A stretch of 64,000 nt of DNA, from assembly GCF_900115755.1 (NCBI RefSeq), contig NZ_FOXQ01000002.1:124001-188000 (forward strand), in the 5' to 3' direction. The position numbers and the translations under genes were made by a program. The notes beneath the pieces were generated by a model. That model saw only the letters and a list, made by a program, of their open reading frames with translations. It made no database searches and was not told the origin of the DNA. This document shows positions 1-8,544 of this stretch, piece after piece (position 1 is the stretch's first letter; the number at the start of each line of letters is the position of its first letter). Source of the stretch: Parafilimonas terrae (GTDB taxonomy: Bacteria > Bacteroidota > Bacteroidia > Chitinophagales > Chitinophagaceae).

Positions 1-1
1 C

Positions 2-298
2 TGCGATCATTGTAAAGAGTTTACTCAAGCGATGCTGAAGCGTATGGATAAATTACAGGACAAACAGTTTGTAATGATTTCTTATGAAAATTTAAAAGCA
101 GTAAAAGCCTTTGATGACATGTATAAATTATCCGGTCATCAAAATATAAAAGTCGGTTCAGAAGGTTACACGTTTGTTGTACAGAAATATTATAACATTC
201 AGCGCTTTCCTTTTGTTGCGGAATATGATAAAACAGGCAGGCTTAAAAAAATGATACGCGATAATTTAGATCCGGAAGATATAGCCAGCCGGTTATAG
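2..298 (+). CDS. Thioredoxin-like protein, C-terminal part
   Basis: The gene enters from the left edge; the reading frame is open from base 2 and stops at 298, so only the last 98 residues are visible. It opens directly on a CDHC motif (CxxC), the redox pair of the thioredoxin fold, followed by a helix-rich stretch and a strand with a cis-proline-like RFPF segment near residue 75. This is what thiol-disulfide or thioredoxin-family lipoproteins of Bacteroidota look like. The N-terminus and signal peptide are outside the window, so cell location cannot be told. It ends 46 bases before the LacI gene and is probably unrelated to the sugar locus. Confidence 0.7.
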   Translation, partial: CDHCKEFTQAMLKRMDKLQDKQFVMISYENLKAVKAFDDMYKLSGHQNIKVGSEGYTFVVQKYYNIQRFPFVAEYDKTGRLKKMIRDNLDPEDIASRL

Positions 299-344
299 AA
301 AGCTTTGAGCTTTTAATTATAAGATCAGACCTAATACTCATATA

Positions 345-1367
345 GTGGAAAAGAAGGTAGCACTTAAAGACGTAGCGCAACATATTGGCGTATCGGTAGC
401 ATTGGTTTCTTATGTATTGAATGGAAAAGAAAAAGAGGCAAGGGTAGGTGCAGACATGGCAAATAAAATACGGAAAGCGGCTGCTGAATTGAATTACCAG
501 CCAAACCTTATTGCCAAAAGCCTTAAAATGGGCAAAACAAAAACAATTGGGTTGATTGTAGCTGATATCTCAAACCCCTTCTTTTCAACTATAGCAAGAA
601 TTGTAGAAGATGAAGCAAAAAAACACGGGTATGTGGTAATCTTTGGCAGCAGTGATGAAAGCGCAGAAAAGCAGCTTGATTTGATTGACGTATTTTCCAC
701 AAGGCTTGTTGACGCTTTTATTATTGCGCCTGCATCGGGTACAGAAAAACAAATTGAAACCATTGTAAAAAGAGGCATACCTGTTGTTTTAATGGACCGT
801 TTTTTTCCAGGGCTAAAAGTTGATTGTGTTCATATCAACAATTTTAATGCAGCAGGCAAGGCTGTAAAACAACTTATTAAAAATAACCGCAAGAGAATAG
901 GCATGGTGGCTTATGATACAATGCAGTCGCACATGCAGGATAGAAAGCAGGGATATAAAGCGGCATTAAAAGAAAATAGCATCCGTTTTAAAAAACAATG
1001 GCTTGTTGAAGCCAGCTATCAGAATATTGAAAAAGATGTGGCCGCAAAGTTAAAAGCATTACTTAAGCCTTTGCAGGTTGATGCTTTGTTCTTTGCCACC
1101 AACTCGCTGGCTGTTGCAGGTTTAAAAGAAATAAATAAACTGGGCATTAAAGTGCCGGATGATTTAGCTATTATTTCTTTTGATGAAAGTGATGCTTTCG
1201 ATTTTTTCTATTCGCCGGTTACTTATGTGAGCCAGTCGCTTGTTGATATTGGCAAAGAAGCCGTAAAACTTATTTTAAACAGGCTGCATAATAAAAGCAA
1301 AAAAAATGCTGATGTTATTGTAGAAGCCAGGTTGATCGTTCGTGAAAGTTGCGGCAGCAAGCTATGA
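345..1367 (+). CDS. LacI-family transcriptional repressor of the sugar locus
   Basis: A 340-residue LacI/GalR-type regulator starting at GTG. Residues about 4-50 form the LacI helix-turn-helix (VALKDVAQHIGVS, then the hinge helix around NYQPNLIAKSLKMG), followed by a periplasmic-binding-protein-like effector domain starting at TIGLIVADISNPFF. LacI proteins bind near-palindromic operators with a central CG and release on binding a sugar or sugar phosphate. Three identical operator-like sites with a central CG (1464-1478, 8279-8293, 8319-8333) lie downstream in the same locus, so this is most likely their repressor. The effector is inferred to be a product of the pathway (D-arabinose or L-fucose related). 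No operator copy lies in front of its own gene. Confidence 0.93.
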   Translation: MEKKVALKDVAQHIGVSVALVSYVLNGKEKEARVGADMANKIRKAAAELNYQPNLIAKSLKMGKTKTIGLIVADISNPFFSTIARIVEDEAKKHGYVVIFGSSDESAEKQLDLIDVFSTRLVDAFIIAPASGTEKQIETIVKRGIPVVLMDRFFPGLKVDCVHINNFNAAGKAVKQLIKNNRKRIGMVAYDTMQSHMQDRKQGYKAALKENSIRFKKQWLVEASYQNIEKDVAAKLKALLKPLQVDALFFATNSLAVAGLKEINKLGIKVPDDLAIISFDESDAFDFFYSPVTYVSQSLVDIGKEAVKLILNRLHNKSKKNADVIVEARLIVRESCGSKL

Positions 1368-1463
1368 TTGCAGCAGTTCAGGAATGAATTATGAATTCAG
1401 GGAGTAAATGTCAGGGGCTGCCCGCCATTCACAACTAACAACTCAAATTATTTTTTATAGTAA

Positions 1464-1478
1464 GCTTAAACGATTAAA
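1464..1478 (+). promoter_or_regulatory. LacI-type operator O1
   Basis: GCTTAAACGATTAAA, an imperfect palindrome around a central CG as in LacI-family operators. It is identical to the two sites before susC. It ends 44 bases before the preferred ATG (1523) of the DUF6786 lipoprotein, which supports that start over the one at 1481. Confidence 0.8.
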
Positions 1479-1522
1479 ATATGATCAGGAAACGATTGCA
1501 GGTTTATTCATTAAACTATTGT

Positions 1523-2773
1523 ATGAAACTATTTTTTAAAACCTTAATCATTGGGCAGTTTATGATGTTCGCATCTTCGTGTAATAATTCAACTGATAAA
1601 ACGCAAACGGCAGAAGCAAATGATTCATCAAAATATGCGCAGGGAACATTTGGTTACGATTTAAATTTTTTGCAGCAGCATGATAGTGTTATTGTATTAA
1701 AATCAGGTGATAATGCACAGGTAATCGTATCGCCTAAATACCAGGCAAAAGTTTTTACATCAACTGTTGATGGGGAAAACGGTTTTAGTTTCGGCTGGGT
1801 AAATTACAAAGCTTTCAGCGGCCCCGAAGATGCGCACATGAATGCTTATGGCGGCGAAAACCGTTTATGGCTTGGCCCTGAAGGCGGCCGCTTTTCTTTA
1901 TTCTTTAACCCCGGCGATTCAATGGTTTTTGATCATTGGAAAACACCGGCCGCATTCGATACGGAAGTATGGAAAGTAACAGCGCAAACTGACAATAGCG
2001 TTACCATGCAGAAGGATATGCAACTCACCAATTACCATAACACGCCATTGCAATTATCGGTTACCAGGGCGGTTGCTATTTTAAATAATGATGAAATACA
2101 ATCCGGCACCGGCATAACACTGGAAACAGGCGTTAAGGCTGTGGCTTATGAAACAATAAACACATTGACCAACACAGGCAAAGACGCCTGGACAGAAGCA
2201 ACAGGCATGCCTTGTATATGGATATTGGATATGATGAAGAATACGCCGTCAACCGTGATTGTTGTGCCGTATAAAAATGCAAAGGGTGTAAAATTTGAAG
2301 ATGTGGCCACAACAAACTATTTCGGTGAAATACCTGCCGATAGATTAAAGCATGATGATGATAAACTTTTCTTTAAAGCTGATGGTAAAAGCCGTGGTAA
2401 ACTTGGTATTAAACCAAAATATGCAAAACCCGCTATTGGTAGCTATGATCCTGAAAATAAAGTATTGACAATTGCAATGTTTGAGCCCGATGCATCAGCC
2501 AAATATTTAAACCAGGAATGGAATACAATAAAGCCGCCATTTTCCGGCGATGCAGTAAATGCTTATAACGACGGGCCTTTGGCCGATGGTTCGCAAATGG
2601 GCCCTTTCTATGAAATTGAAAGCGTGTCGCCTGCTGCTTTCCTGCAGCCTGATCAATCACTCGTGCATAAACAATCGGTGTATCATTTCACCGGCGATGA
2701 AAAAGCATTAGATGCAATCAGCCAGAAAGTATTAGGCGTGTCTTTGAATGAAATACAAACAGCATTTAAATAA
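1523..2773 (+). CDS. DUF6786-type lipoprotein
   Basis: A secreted lipoprotein of about 416 residues. I start it at the ATG giving MKLFFKTLIIGQFMMFASSC, a lipoprotein signal peptide whose lipobox ends at Cys; an upstream ATG at 1481 would put the operator almost on the start codon and spoil the signal. The body (ENRLWLGPEGGRFSLFF, NPGDSMVFDHW) resembles the Bacteroidota family DUF6786, predicted beta-sandwich proteins with a mutarotase-like look. No catalytic function is established that I know of. Its own LacI operator and its position first in the locus suggest a role in sugar capture or epimerisation in the periplasm; that is inference. Confidence 0.75.
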   Translation: MKLFFKTLIIGQFMMFASSCNNSTDKTQTAEANDSSKYAQGTFGYDLNFLQQHDSVIVLKSGDNAQVIVSPKYQAKVFTSTVDGENGFSFGWVNYKAFSGPEDAHMNAYGGENRLWLGPEGGRFSLFFNPGDSMVFDHWKTPAAFDTEVWKVTAQTDNSVTMQKDMQLTNYHNTPLQLSVTRAVAILNNDEIQSGTGITLETGVKAVAYETINTLTNTGKDAWTEATGMPCIWILDMMKNTPSTVIVVPYKNAKGVKFEDVATTNYFGEIPADRLKHDDDKLFFKADGKSRGKLGIKPKYAKPAIGSYDPENKVLTIAMFEPDASAKYLNQEWNTIKPPFSGDAVNAYNDGPLADGSQMGPFYEIESVSPAAFLQPDQSLVHKQSVYHFTGDEKALDAISQKVLGVSLNEIQTAFK

Positions 2774-2956
2774 GTGAGAGCAAATGGTAATCAATATAAA
2801 TTACCCTGCACTAATTAGTAATGTTTAATGCGCAATACTCAATTAAAAAGAACCTGGATATTGAGTGTTTCTTTAAAATAAACAAGATTGAATTGTAATT
2901 AATTGTTCGGGGTTTCATCACTTACTATTCACAACTCACAACTCACAAATAAGATT

Positions 2957-4732
2957 ATGAATAAACAAACAGATTATCCAAAGATTGGCATTCGCCCTAT
3001 TATTGACGGGCGGTTAGGTGGCATTCGTGAATCACTGGAAGAAACTACCATGAAGATGGCGCAGCATGTTGCTGCATTTTACACAAGCGAATTGCGTTAT
3101 CCCGATGGTTCGCCTGTGCAATGTGTGATAGCAGATACCTGCATTGGCGGTGTGCATGAAGCAGCACAATGCGCAAAGAAATTTGAGCGTAATAATGTCG
3201 GCGTGTCATTATCTGTCACTCCCTGCTGGTGTTACGGAAGTGAAACGATGGATATGAGCCCTCATTTGCCAAAAGCTATATGGGGCTTTAACGGAACGGA
3301 AAGGCCAGGCGCTGTTTATCTTGCTGCAACGCTGGCAGCACATAACCAGTTTGGTTTGCCGGCATTTGGAATTTATGGAAGGGATGTGCAGGATTTAGGA
3401 GATGAAACAATTCCTGAAGACGTAAAAGAGCGCTTGCTGAATTTTGCACAGGCAGGTTTGGCGGTGGCCATTATGCGTGGCAAATCTTATCTCGCCATTG
3501 GTTCTGTATGCATGGGTATTGCAGGCTCAATTGTAGTGCCCGATTTCTTCAGGGAATACCTCGGTATGCGTAATGAATATGTTGATTCAACTGAAGTATT
3601 ACGCCGTATAGAAAAGAAAATTTATGATGAACCGGAATTTGAAAAAGCATTGGCATGGGTAAAGAAAAGTTGCAAGGAAGGCGATGATTTAGCAAATGAA
3701 GAAGGCAAACAATCATCAAGAGAACAAAAAGATAAAGACTGGGAATTTGTTGTAAAAATGACCATGATAATACGTGACCTTATGCAGGGTAACCCGCATT
3801 TAAAAGATAAAGGTTTTGGCGAAGAAGCATTAGGCCATAATGCAATCGTATCTGGCTTCCAGGGCCAGCGGCAATGGACGGATTTTTTACCGAACGGTGA
3901 TTTTTCTGAAGCCATATTAAATTCATCATTTGACTGGAACGGCATTCGTGCGCCTTATACAGTGGCAACAGAAAATGATTGCTTTAATGGTGTGAGCATG
4001 TTGTTTGGATACCTGCTTACCAACACTGCACAAATATTTGCTGATGTAAGAACTTACTGGAGCCCGGAGGCCGTTGAACGCGTAACGGGGTGGAGGCCTG
4101 AAGCTTCAGCGGCCAATGGTTTCATTCATCTTATTAATTCCGGTTCTGCAACACTGGATGGAACAGGGCAACAACAAAAAAATGGCAAACCAGCCATGAA
4201 ACCGTTCTGGGAAATTAATGATGAAGATGCTGATGCATGCTTAAAAGCAACCACCTGGTATCCTGGTGATAAAGGTTATTTCAGGGGTGGCGGCTACTCT
4301 TCAAAATTTGTAACCAAAGGCGGCATGCCGGTAACCATGTGCCGTATTAATTTGGTGAGAGGACAAGGCCCCGTATTGCAGATAGCAGAAGGTGAAACAA
4401 TCGACCTGCCTCAGCATGTTCATGATACATTGGATAACCGTACAAACATCACCTGGCCCACAACCTGGTTTGTGCCACGCATAACAGGCAAAGGTGCATT
4501 TACCGATGTGTATAATGTAATGCTGCATTGGGGCTCTAACCATGGCGCTATAAGTTATGGTCATATTGGCCATAAATTAATAACATTGGCTTCTATGTTG
4601 CGTATTCCGGTTTGTATGCATAATATTGACGAAGAAAGAATTTTCAGGCCCTCCGCATGGAATGCCTTTGGTTCTGAAACGGAAGGCGCCGATTATCGTG
4701 CCTGTGGTAATTACGGGCCTCTTTATAAATAA
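2957..4732 (+). CDS. fucI: L-fucose / D-arabinose isomerase
   Basis: A 591-residue cytoplasmic ketol isomerase, the usual FucI length. It converts L-fucose to L-fuculose, and in the known family equally D-arabinose to D-ribulose, using Mn2+. The N-terminus [20 protein letters not shown] is diagnostic; the motifs [21 protein letters not shown] and [10 protein letters not shown] match the segments holding the Glu, Asp and His metal ligands. The start at 2957 ([11 protein letters not shown]) is preferred over 2903, whose extra residues come from an intergenic CTCACAA repeat. Next to a ribulokinase-type enzyme and GH172/GH116 genes, and with no fuculose-phosphate aldolase nearby, D-arabinose is the likelier substrate (inference). 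Confidence 0.95.
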   Translation: MNKQTDYPKIGIRPIIDGRLGGIRESLEETTMKMAQHVAAFYTSELRYPDGSPVQCVIADTCIGGVHEAAQCAKKFERNNVGVSLSVTPCWCYGSETMDMSPHLPKAIWGFNGTERPGAVYLAATLAAHNQFGLPAFGIYGRDVQDLGDETIPEDVKERLLNFAQAGLAVAIMRGKSYLAIGSVCMGIAGSIVVPDFFREYLGMRNEYVDSTEVLRRIEKKIYDEPEFEKALAWVKKSCKEGDDLANEEGKQSSREQKDKDWEFVVKMTMIIRDLMQGNPHLKDKGFGEEALGHNAIVSGFQGQRQWTDFLPNGDFSEAILNSSFDWNGIRAPYTVATENDCFNGVSMLFGYLLTNTAQIFADVRTYWSPEAVERVTGWRPEASAANGFIHLINSGSATLDGTGQQQKNGKPAMKPFWEINDEDADACLKATTWYPGDKGYFRGGGYSSKFVTKGGMPVTMCRINLVRGQGPVLQIAEGETIDLPQHVHDTLDNRTNITWPTTWFVPRITGKGAFTDVYNVMLHWGSNHGAISYGHIGHKLITLASMLRIPVCMHNIDEERIFRPSAWNAFGSETEGADYRACGNYGPLYK

Positions 4733-4746
4733 AAAGTAATTGTATT

Positions 4747-4784
4747 AAAATACCCGTGAAAAATATTTTTTGCGGGTATTTTAT
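4747..4784 (+). terminator. Hairpin between fucI and the permease gene
   Basis: Ten-base perfect inverted repeat (AAAATACCCG / CGGGTATTTT) with an A/T-rich loop that is itself self-complementary, 14 bases after the fucI stop. It probably ends or attenuates transcription between fucI and the permease. Confidence 0.7.
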
Positions 4785-4814
4785 AAACGCCATTGAAAAA
4801 ACAAATTTGTACGA

Positions 4815-6104
4815 ATGAAAAATAACAAACCATCACTTTTTGTAAAAGACGGCATTAATTATCTCGGCCCTTTCGCTGCCATCAGCGCTTTGTTTTTTTT
4901 ATGGGGAATAGCGCACGGCATGCTCGACACGCTGGATAAAAACTTCCAGATGATGCTGCATTTGCAAAAATGGGAATCCAGCTTTATCCAGTTTTCCTTG
5001 TATGGCGCTTATTTTGGCATGGCTATACCTGCAGGCATGTTTATAAAAAAATACGGGTATAAAAAGGGCATTATTTTCGGGCTTTCCCTTTTTGCTGCGG
5101 GCGCCCTCATAGCTGCCGGCACAGCCAGTTTTCAATCTTTTGTTTTGTTTTTAATTTGCCTGCTCATTATAGGTGCAGGGCTTGCAACACTTGAAACAGC
5201 GGCTAATCCTTACACAACAAAACTGGGCCCCCCCGAAACGGCAGAACGCCGCATTAATTTTTCCCAGTCTTTCAACGGGCTTGCGTGGATGATAGGCCCA
5301 CTGATCGCCTTATACATTTATGGCAACCAAAGCCACGTGGAAGGTGAAAAAATGATTTCAATCATTCTGCCCTTTGCTATAATAGGGTTGGTTGTTTTAG
5401 CCATCGCATTCGTTTTTATGCGCATAAAATTGCCTGAAATAACAGAGGCGGATGAAATTGCTGCACACGGTGGTGTGGTAACGCAAACTTCAGAAACCGG
5501 TATCGTAACAAGTGTTGACGACCCGGCTTATATATCTCCCAAACCATTATGGAAAAACCGCCATTTCACAATGGGCTTTGCTGCACAGGCATGTTATGTG
5601 GCGGCACAAACAGGCGTTTTTAGTTACCTGATAAATTTTGTTACCGATCACGACATGCACCCGCGTTTTGATGTGGAATATGCACCTTACTTTTTATCGC
5701 TTGGCTTTTTGTTATTTATGATCGGCCGTTTTTCGGGCAGCGCTATGATGAAGTTTTTTAAGCCAACAAAAATGCTGGCGCTTTATACACTTGCGGTTTG
5801 CATTCTTTTACCCATAGTATCGTTTGAAATGGGCTGGGTTTCTCTGATTGCGCTTTACGGTGTTTTCTTTTTTATGTCGATTATGTTTCCTACCATATTT
5901 GCGCTTGCTATAAAATCGCTTGGTCATAATACCAAGGAAGCTTCTTCTTACCTGGTAATGGCAGTGGCTGGCGGCGCAGTGTTTCCGCCGATTATGGGCG
6001 CTGTAGCTGATAACTACGGCATGGCAACAGGTTTTCTTGTGCCCATACCGCTATTCCTGTTTATATTATATTATGCCATTAAAGGGCATAAGGTGTTGGC
6101 ATAA
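4815..6104 (+). CDS. fucP: FucP-type sugar:H+ symporter (MFS)
   Basis: A 429-residue inner-membrane permease of the major facilitator superfamily with about twelve hydrophobic segments. The FucP signature region is clear: FFLWGIAHGMLDTLDKNFQ near residues 27-45, the GxxxGxxxxKKYGYKKG loop near 75-90, and LETAANPY near 125. The E. coli relative imports L-fucose and also D-arabinose and L-galactose with protons. Here it would take up the monosaccharide released in the periplasm by the GH172 and GH116 enzymes. It lies between fucI and the GH172 gene, all in one direction. Confidence 0.93.
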   Translation: MKNNKPSLFVKDGINYLGPFAAISALFFLWGIAHGMLDTLDKNFQMMLHLQKWESSFIQFSLYGAYFGMAIPAGMFIKKYGYKKGIIFGLSLFAAGALIAAGTASFQSFVLFLICLLIIGAGLATLETAANPYTTKLGPPETAERRINFSQSFNGLAWMIGPLIALYIYGNQSHVEGEKMISIILPFAIIGLVVLAIAFVFMRIKLPEITEADEIAAHGGVVTQTSETGIVTSVDDPAYISPKPLWKNRHFTMGFAAQACYVAAQTGVFSYLINFVTDHDMHPRFDVEYAPYFLSLGFLLFMIGRFSGSAMMKFFKPTKMLALYTLAVCILLPIVSFEMGWVSLIALYGVFFFMSIMFPTIFALAIKSLGHNTKEASSYLVMAVAGGAVFPPIMGAVADNYGMATGFLVPIPLFLFILYYAIKGHKVLA

Positions 6105-6195
6105 TTGTACAACAATCTTTGGAAGATTTAAACCTTCCAAAAGTTGATTACATACTGAAATCAGAATAAAATTTTTACAAATAATAATCACCATA

Positions 6196-8142
6196 ATGAG
6201 GTTAATCTTTTTATGTAGTTTGTTATGTGCTGCAACAGGGTTATGTGCACAAAAAACGGTTACCGCTGTTGATGAGTTGAAGCAATTTTATAATATTAAT
6301 GAATTGCCGGCATATCGCTCAAACACTTATGCAGCGCAGGTTTCAACGTATGATACCACTGGTGGTAACAATGATGGTTTTGGCGGGCAATATTCTTTTA
6401 TAAGAAGAAATGCAGACAGCAGCCTTGTGATTTTTGACGTTAAAGGAACAGGTGTTGTTAACCGCATCTGGACGCCAACACCAACTACAGATACACTTGA
6501 TTTTTATATTGATGATGCAAAACAGCCAACACTCTCCATTAATTATATGGATCTTTTCTCTGGTAAGGTTTACCCGTTTGTGCAGCCGCTTTGTGGTAAC
6601 CAGGTTGGAGGTTATTACTGTTACTTTCCTATTCTCTTTCAAAAACATTGTGTGATTGTTAGCAGGGGAAAGAAAATGATGTTTCATCAAATTGGTTACA
6701 GGTTGTATAATAAAGGAACTATTGTTGAACCTTTCACCACGAACATTGGTGATGATGTGAAAAATGCATTGAATGCAATCAGCGGTTTATGGAACAGTAA
6801 CGAAGTGCATAAAGCAAAAGCAATTGCAGCCAGCAATGCCGGTACAAAAATTACTGATACGTCTTTTTCCATCAAGCCCGGCGATACAAGACAGGTATTT
6901 GCATTGAATACCGGCGGCAGAATTACAGGTATTGAAATCAGTCCTTCCAGCAGTTTTGCATCACTGTATAAAAACATCATTATGCGTGTGTTTTGGGATG
7001 ATGAAAAACTGCCGGCTATTGATTGCCCCGTTGCAGATTTCTTTGGCTTTGCATTTGGGAAGCCTTCCATGCAAAGTTTGCTGGCCGGTTCAGAAAATAA
7101 TATTTGTTACAGTTTTATTCCAATGCCTTTTGATAAAAAAGCGCGTATTGAATTTAGTTATGTGAATGCAAAAGACAGTGCGTTAGCAAGCGTTGGCCTG
7201 CACGCAAAAATTTATTATACACTTCAGCCGCGGAAAGCTGATAAGGAAGGAAAATTTTATGCATATAGAAACAGTGAAAAAACAAAAGATGGGCAACCGC
7301 ATGTTTTTTTAAACATACAAGGCAAAGGGCATTATATAGGCACTGTATTACAGGCACAAGGCTTACATACAGGTATGACCATTTTTTTTGAAGGTGACGA
7401 TTCTACAGTTATCGATAATACCATGCGTTTTCATGGCACTGGTTCCGAAGATTATTTTAATGGCGGCTGGTATGCATTGTTAAACCGCTGGGATTCAAAA
7501 ATGAGTTTGCCATTGCATGGCGCTTTGGATTATTCACTGGCTTTTGCAAGAACGGGCGGCTATAGGTTTTATTTCACAGATAAAATGTCGTTTGAAAAAA
7601 ATATTTATCACAGCATAGAACATGGTGGCGAACACAATGCGGTGCCCGGCTTATATACTTCTGTAAGTTATTTCTATTGCGACAGGCCACAGCAGTTATC
7701 ATCATCCATTACGAATGAAAATACGAAGGTTTACATACCTGATACCATCAATATCTACCCGCAATTTTCCAGTGTTGAAATAGGTTCAGACATGAATATT
7801 AAAACAGTGTGGGATAATAATGATATAGGACAGAGTTTTGATATAACAGCGCCTGACAACGGCATGCTGAAAGTGAACCTGGGTGATATACCTGCGGGTT
7901 ATTATAAACTTTTTATTTCTTATGCAAAGCAACCGGGAGGCTGTGATTTTTCTATCTGGCAGCGCCAAACACAAATTGCAGGCTGGCATTCATCTTCAGC
8001 AAATGACAAACAAAAAGTAAAAGACATGTTTGCAGGCGATATTCATATAACAGAATTGAATAACGCTGCAACTATTCAGTTTAAGACGGCAGGCGAAGCA
8101 AATAAGTTTTTATGGATTAAAATGATGTTGGTAAAAAAATAA
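6196..8142 (+). CDS. GH172 (DUF2961) glycosidase, secreted
   Basis: A 648-residue secreted protein with a Sec signal peptide (MRLIFLCSLLCAATGLCAQ). Residues about 60-400 show the DUF2961/GH172 fold signatures: GTGVVNRIWTPTPTTDTLDFYID, YCYFPILFQKHC, and MRFHGTGSEDYFNGGWY near residue 415. GH172 includes difructose-anhydride enzymes and exo-alpha-D-arabinofuranosidases that act on mycobacterial arabinan. With FucI (D-arabinose isomerase activity), a ribulokinase and two GH116 enzymes in the same locus, alpha-D-arabinofuranosidase is my favoured activity. A C-terminal beta-rich domain (about residues 510-648) may bind carbohydrate. Difructose-anhydride or inulobiose hydrolysis is the alternative. 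Confidence 0.88.
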   Translation: MRLIFLCSLLCAATGLCAQKTVTAVDELKQFYNINELPAYRSNTYAAQVSTYDTTGGNNDGFGGQYSFIRRNADSSLVIFDVKGTGVVNRIWTPTPTTDTLDFYIDDAKQPTLSINYMDLFSGKVYPFVQPLCGNQVGGYYCYFPILFQKHCVIVSRGKKMMFHQIGYRLYNKGTIVEPFTTNIGDDVKNALNAISGLWNSNEVHKAKAIAASNAGTKITDTSFSIKPGDTRQVFALNTGGRITGIEISPSSSFASLYKNIIMRVFWDDEKLPAIDCPVADFFGFAFGKPSMQSLLAGSENNICYSFIPMPFDKKARIEFSYVNAKDSALASVGLHAKIYYTLQPRKADKEGKFYAYRNSEKTKDGQPHVFLNIQGKGHYIGTVLQAQGLHTGMTIFFEGDDSTVIDNTMRFHGTGSEDYFNGGWYALLNRWDSKMSLPLHGALDYSLAFARTGGYRFYFTDKMSFEKNIYHSIEHGGEHNAVPGLYTSVSYFYCDRPQQLSSSITNENTKVYIPDTINIYPQFSSVEIGSDMNIKTVWDNNDIGQSFDITAPDNGMLKVNLGDIPAGYYKLFISYAKQPGGCDFSIWQRQTQIAGWHSSSANDKQKVKDMFAGDIHITELNNAATIQFKTAGEANKFLWIKMMLVKK

Positions 8143-8275
8143 TGCATTGTAATTAATGGCGCCGTTGTTACCGCCTGTTTACTACTTCATAAGAATTGTT
8201 TTCAGACGTAAGCATTGTGCTGCGTAAGTACTCAAAAAAGAATACTATAACTGGGTTTAAAAAAACTAAAGAAAG

Positions 8276-8307
8276 TTTGCTTAAACGATTAAATTAATAT
8301 AAGTTTG
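8276..8307 (+). promoter_or_regulatory. Bacteroidota promoter of susC
   Basis: TTTG at 8276-8279, a 20-base spacer, then TAAGTTTG at 8300-8307, matching the Bacteroidota -33/-7 consensus (TTTG, TAnnTTTG). Operator O2 fills the spacer and O3 starts 12 bases past the -7 box, so bound repressor would block initiation. The predicted leader to the susC ATG is about 230 bases. Confidence 0.8.
8279..8293 (+). promoter_or_regulatory. LacI-type operator O2
   Basis: GCTTAAACGATTAAA, identical to O1 and O3. It lies between the -33 and -7 elements of the susC promoter. Confidence 0.85.
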
Positions 8308-8318
8308 AGGTATATTTT

Positions 8319-8333
8319 GCTTAAACGATTAAA
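8319..8333 (+). promoter_or_regulatory. LacI-type operator O3
   Basis: Third identical GCTTAAACGATTAAA, exactly 40 bases from O2 (about four helical turns, same DNA face), at or just after the expected transcription start. Confidence 0.85.
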
Positions 8334-8544
8334 CGCCATGCCTCATGAAATTTTACCTGTTGATTATTTAGCGGAAGGTCTTGCTGAAAATTATTTCCCT
8401 GATTCGGTGGATTATAATAAAGAAAGGATTTAATTCTCTGCAAATAGGTTAGGCTTCGCTTTAAATATGCATAGTTCAATAACTGTGTACAGTAGTTCTT
8501 TTGCTTTATCATTTTATATTTTCTTTAAAACAAAAAACAACGCT

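Noticed and set aside
2957-6104. Plain L-fucose catabolism as the explanation of fucI and the permease
   Set aside because: No fucosidase, no fuculokinase-branch kinase and no fuculose-phosphate aldolase are present; the kinase is of the ribulokinase branch. It remains possible but is less economical than D-arabinose use.
6119-6140. TTGGAAG/CTTCCAA hairpin after the permease gene as a terminator
   Set aside because: The stem is short and A+T-rich and is followed by AAAGTTG with no T run.
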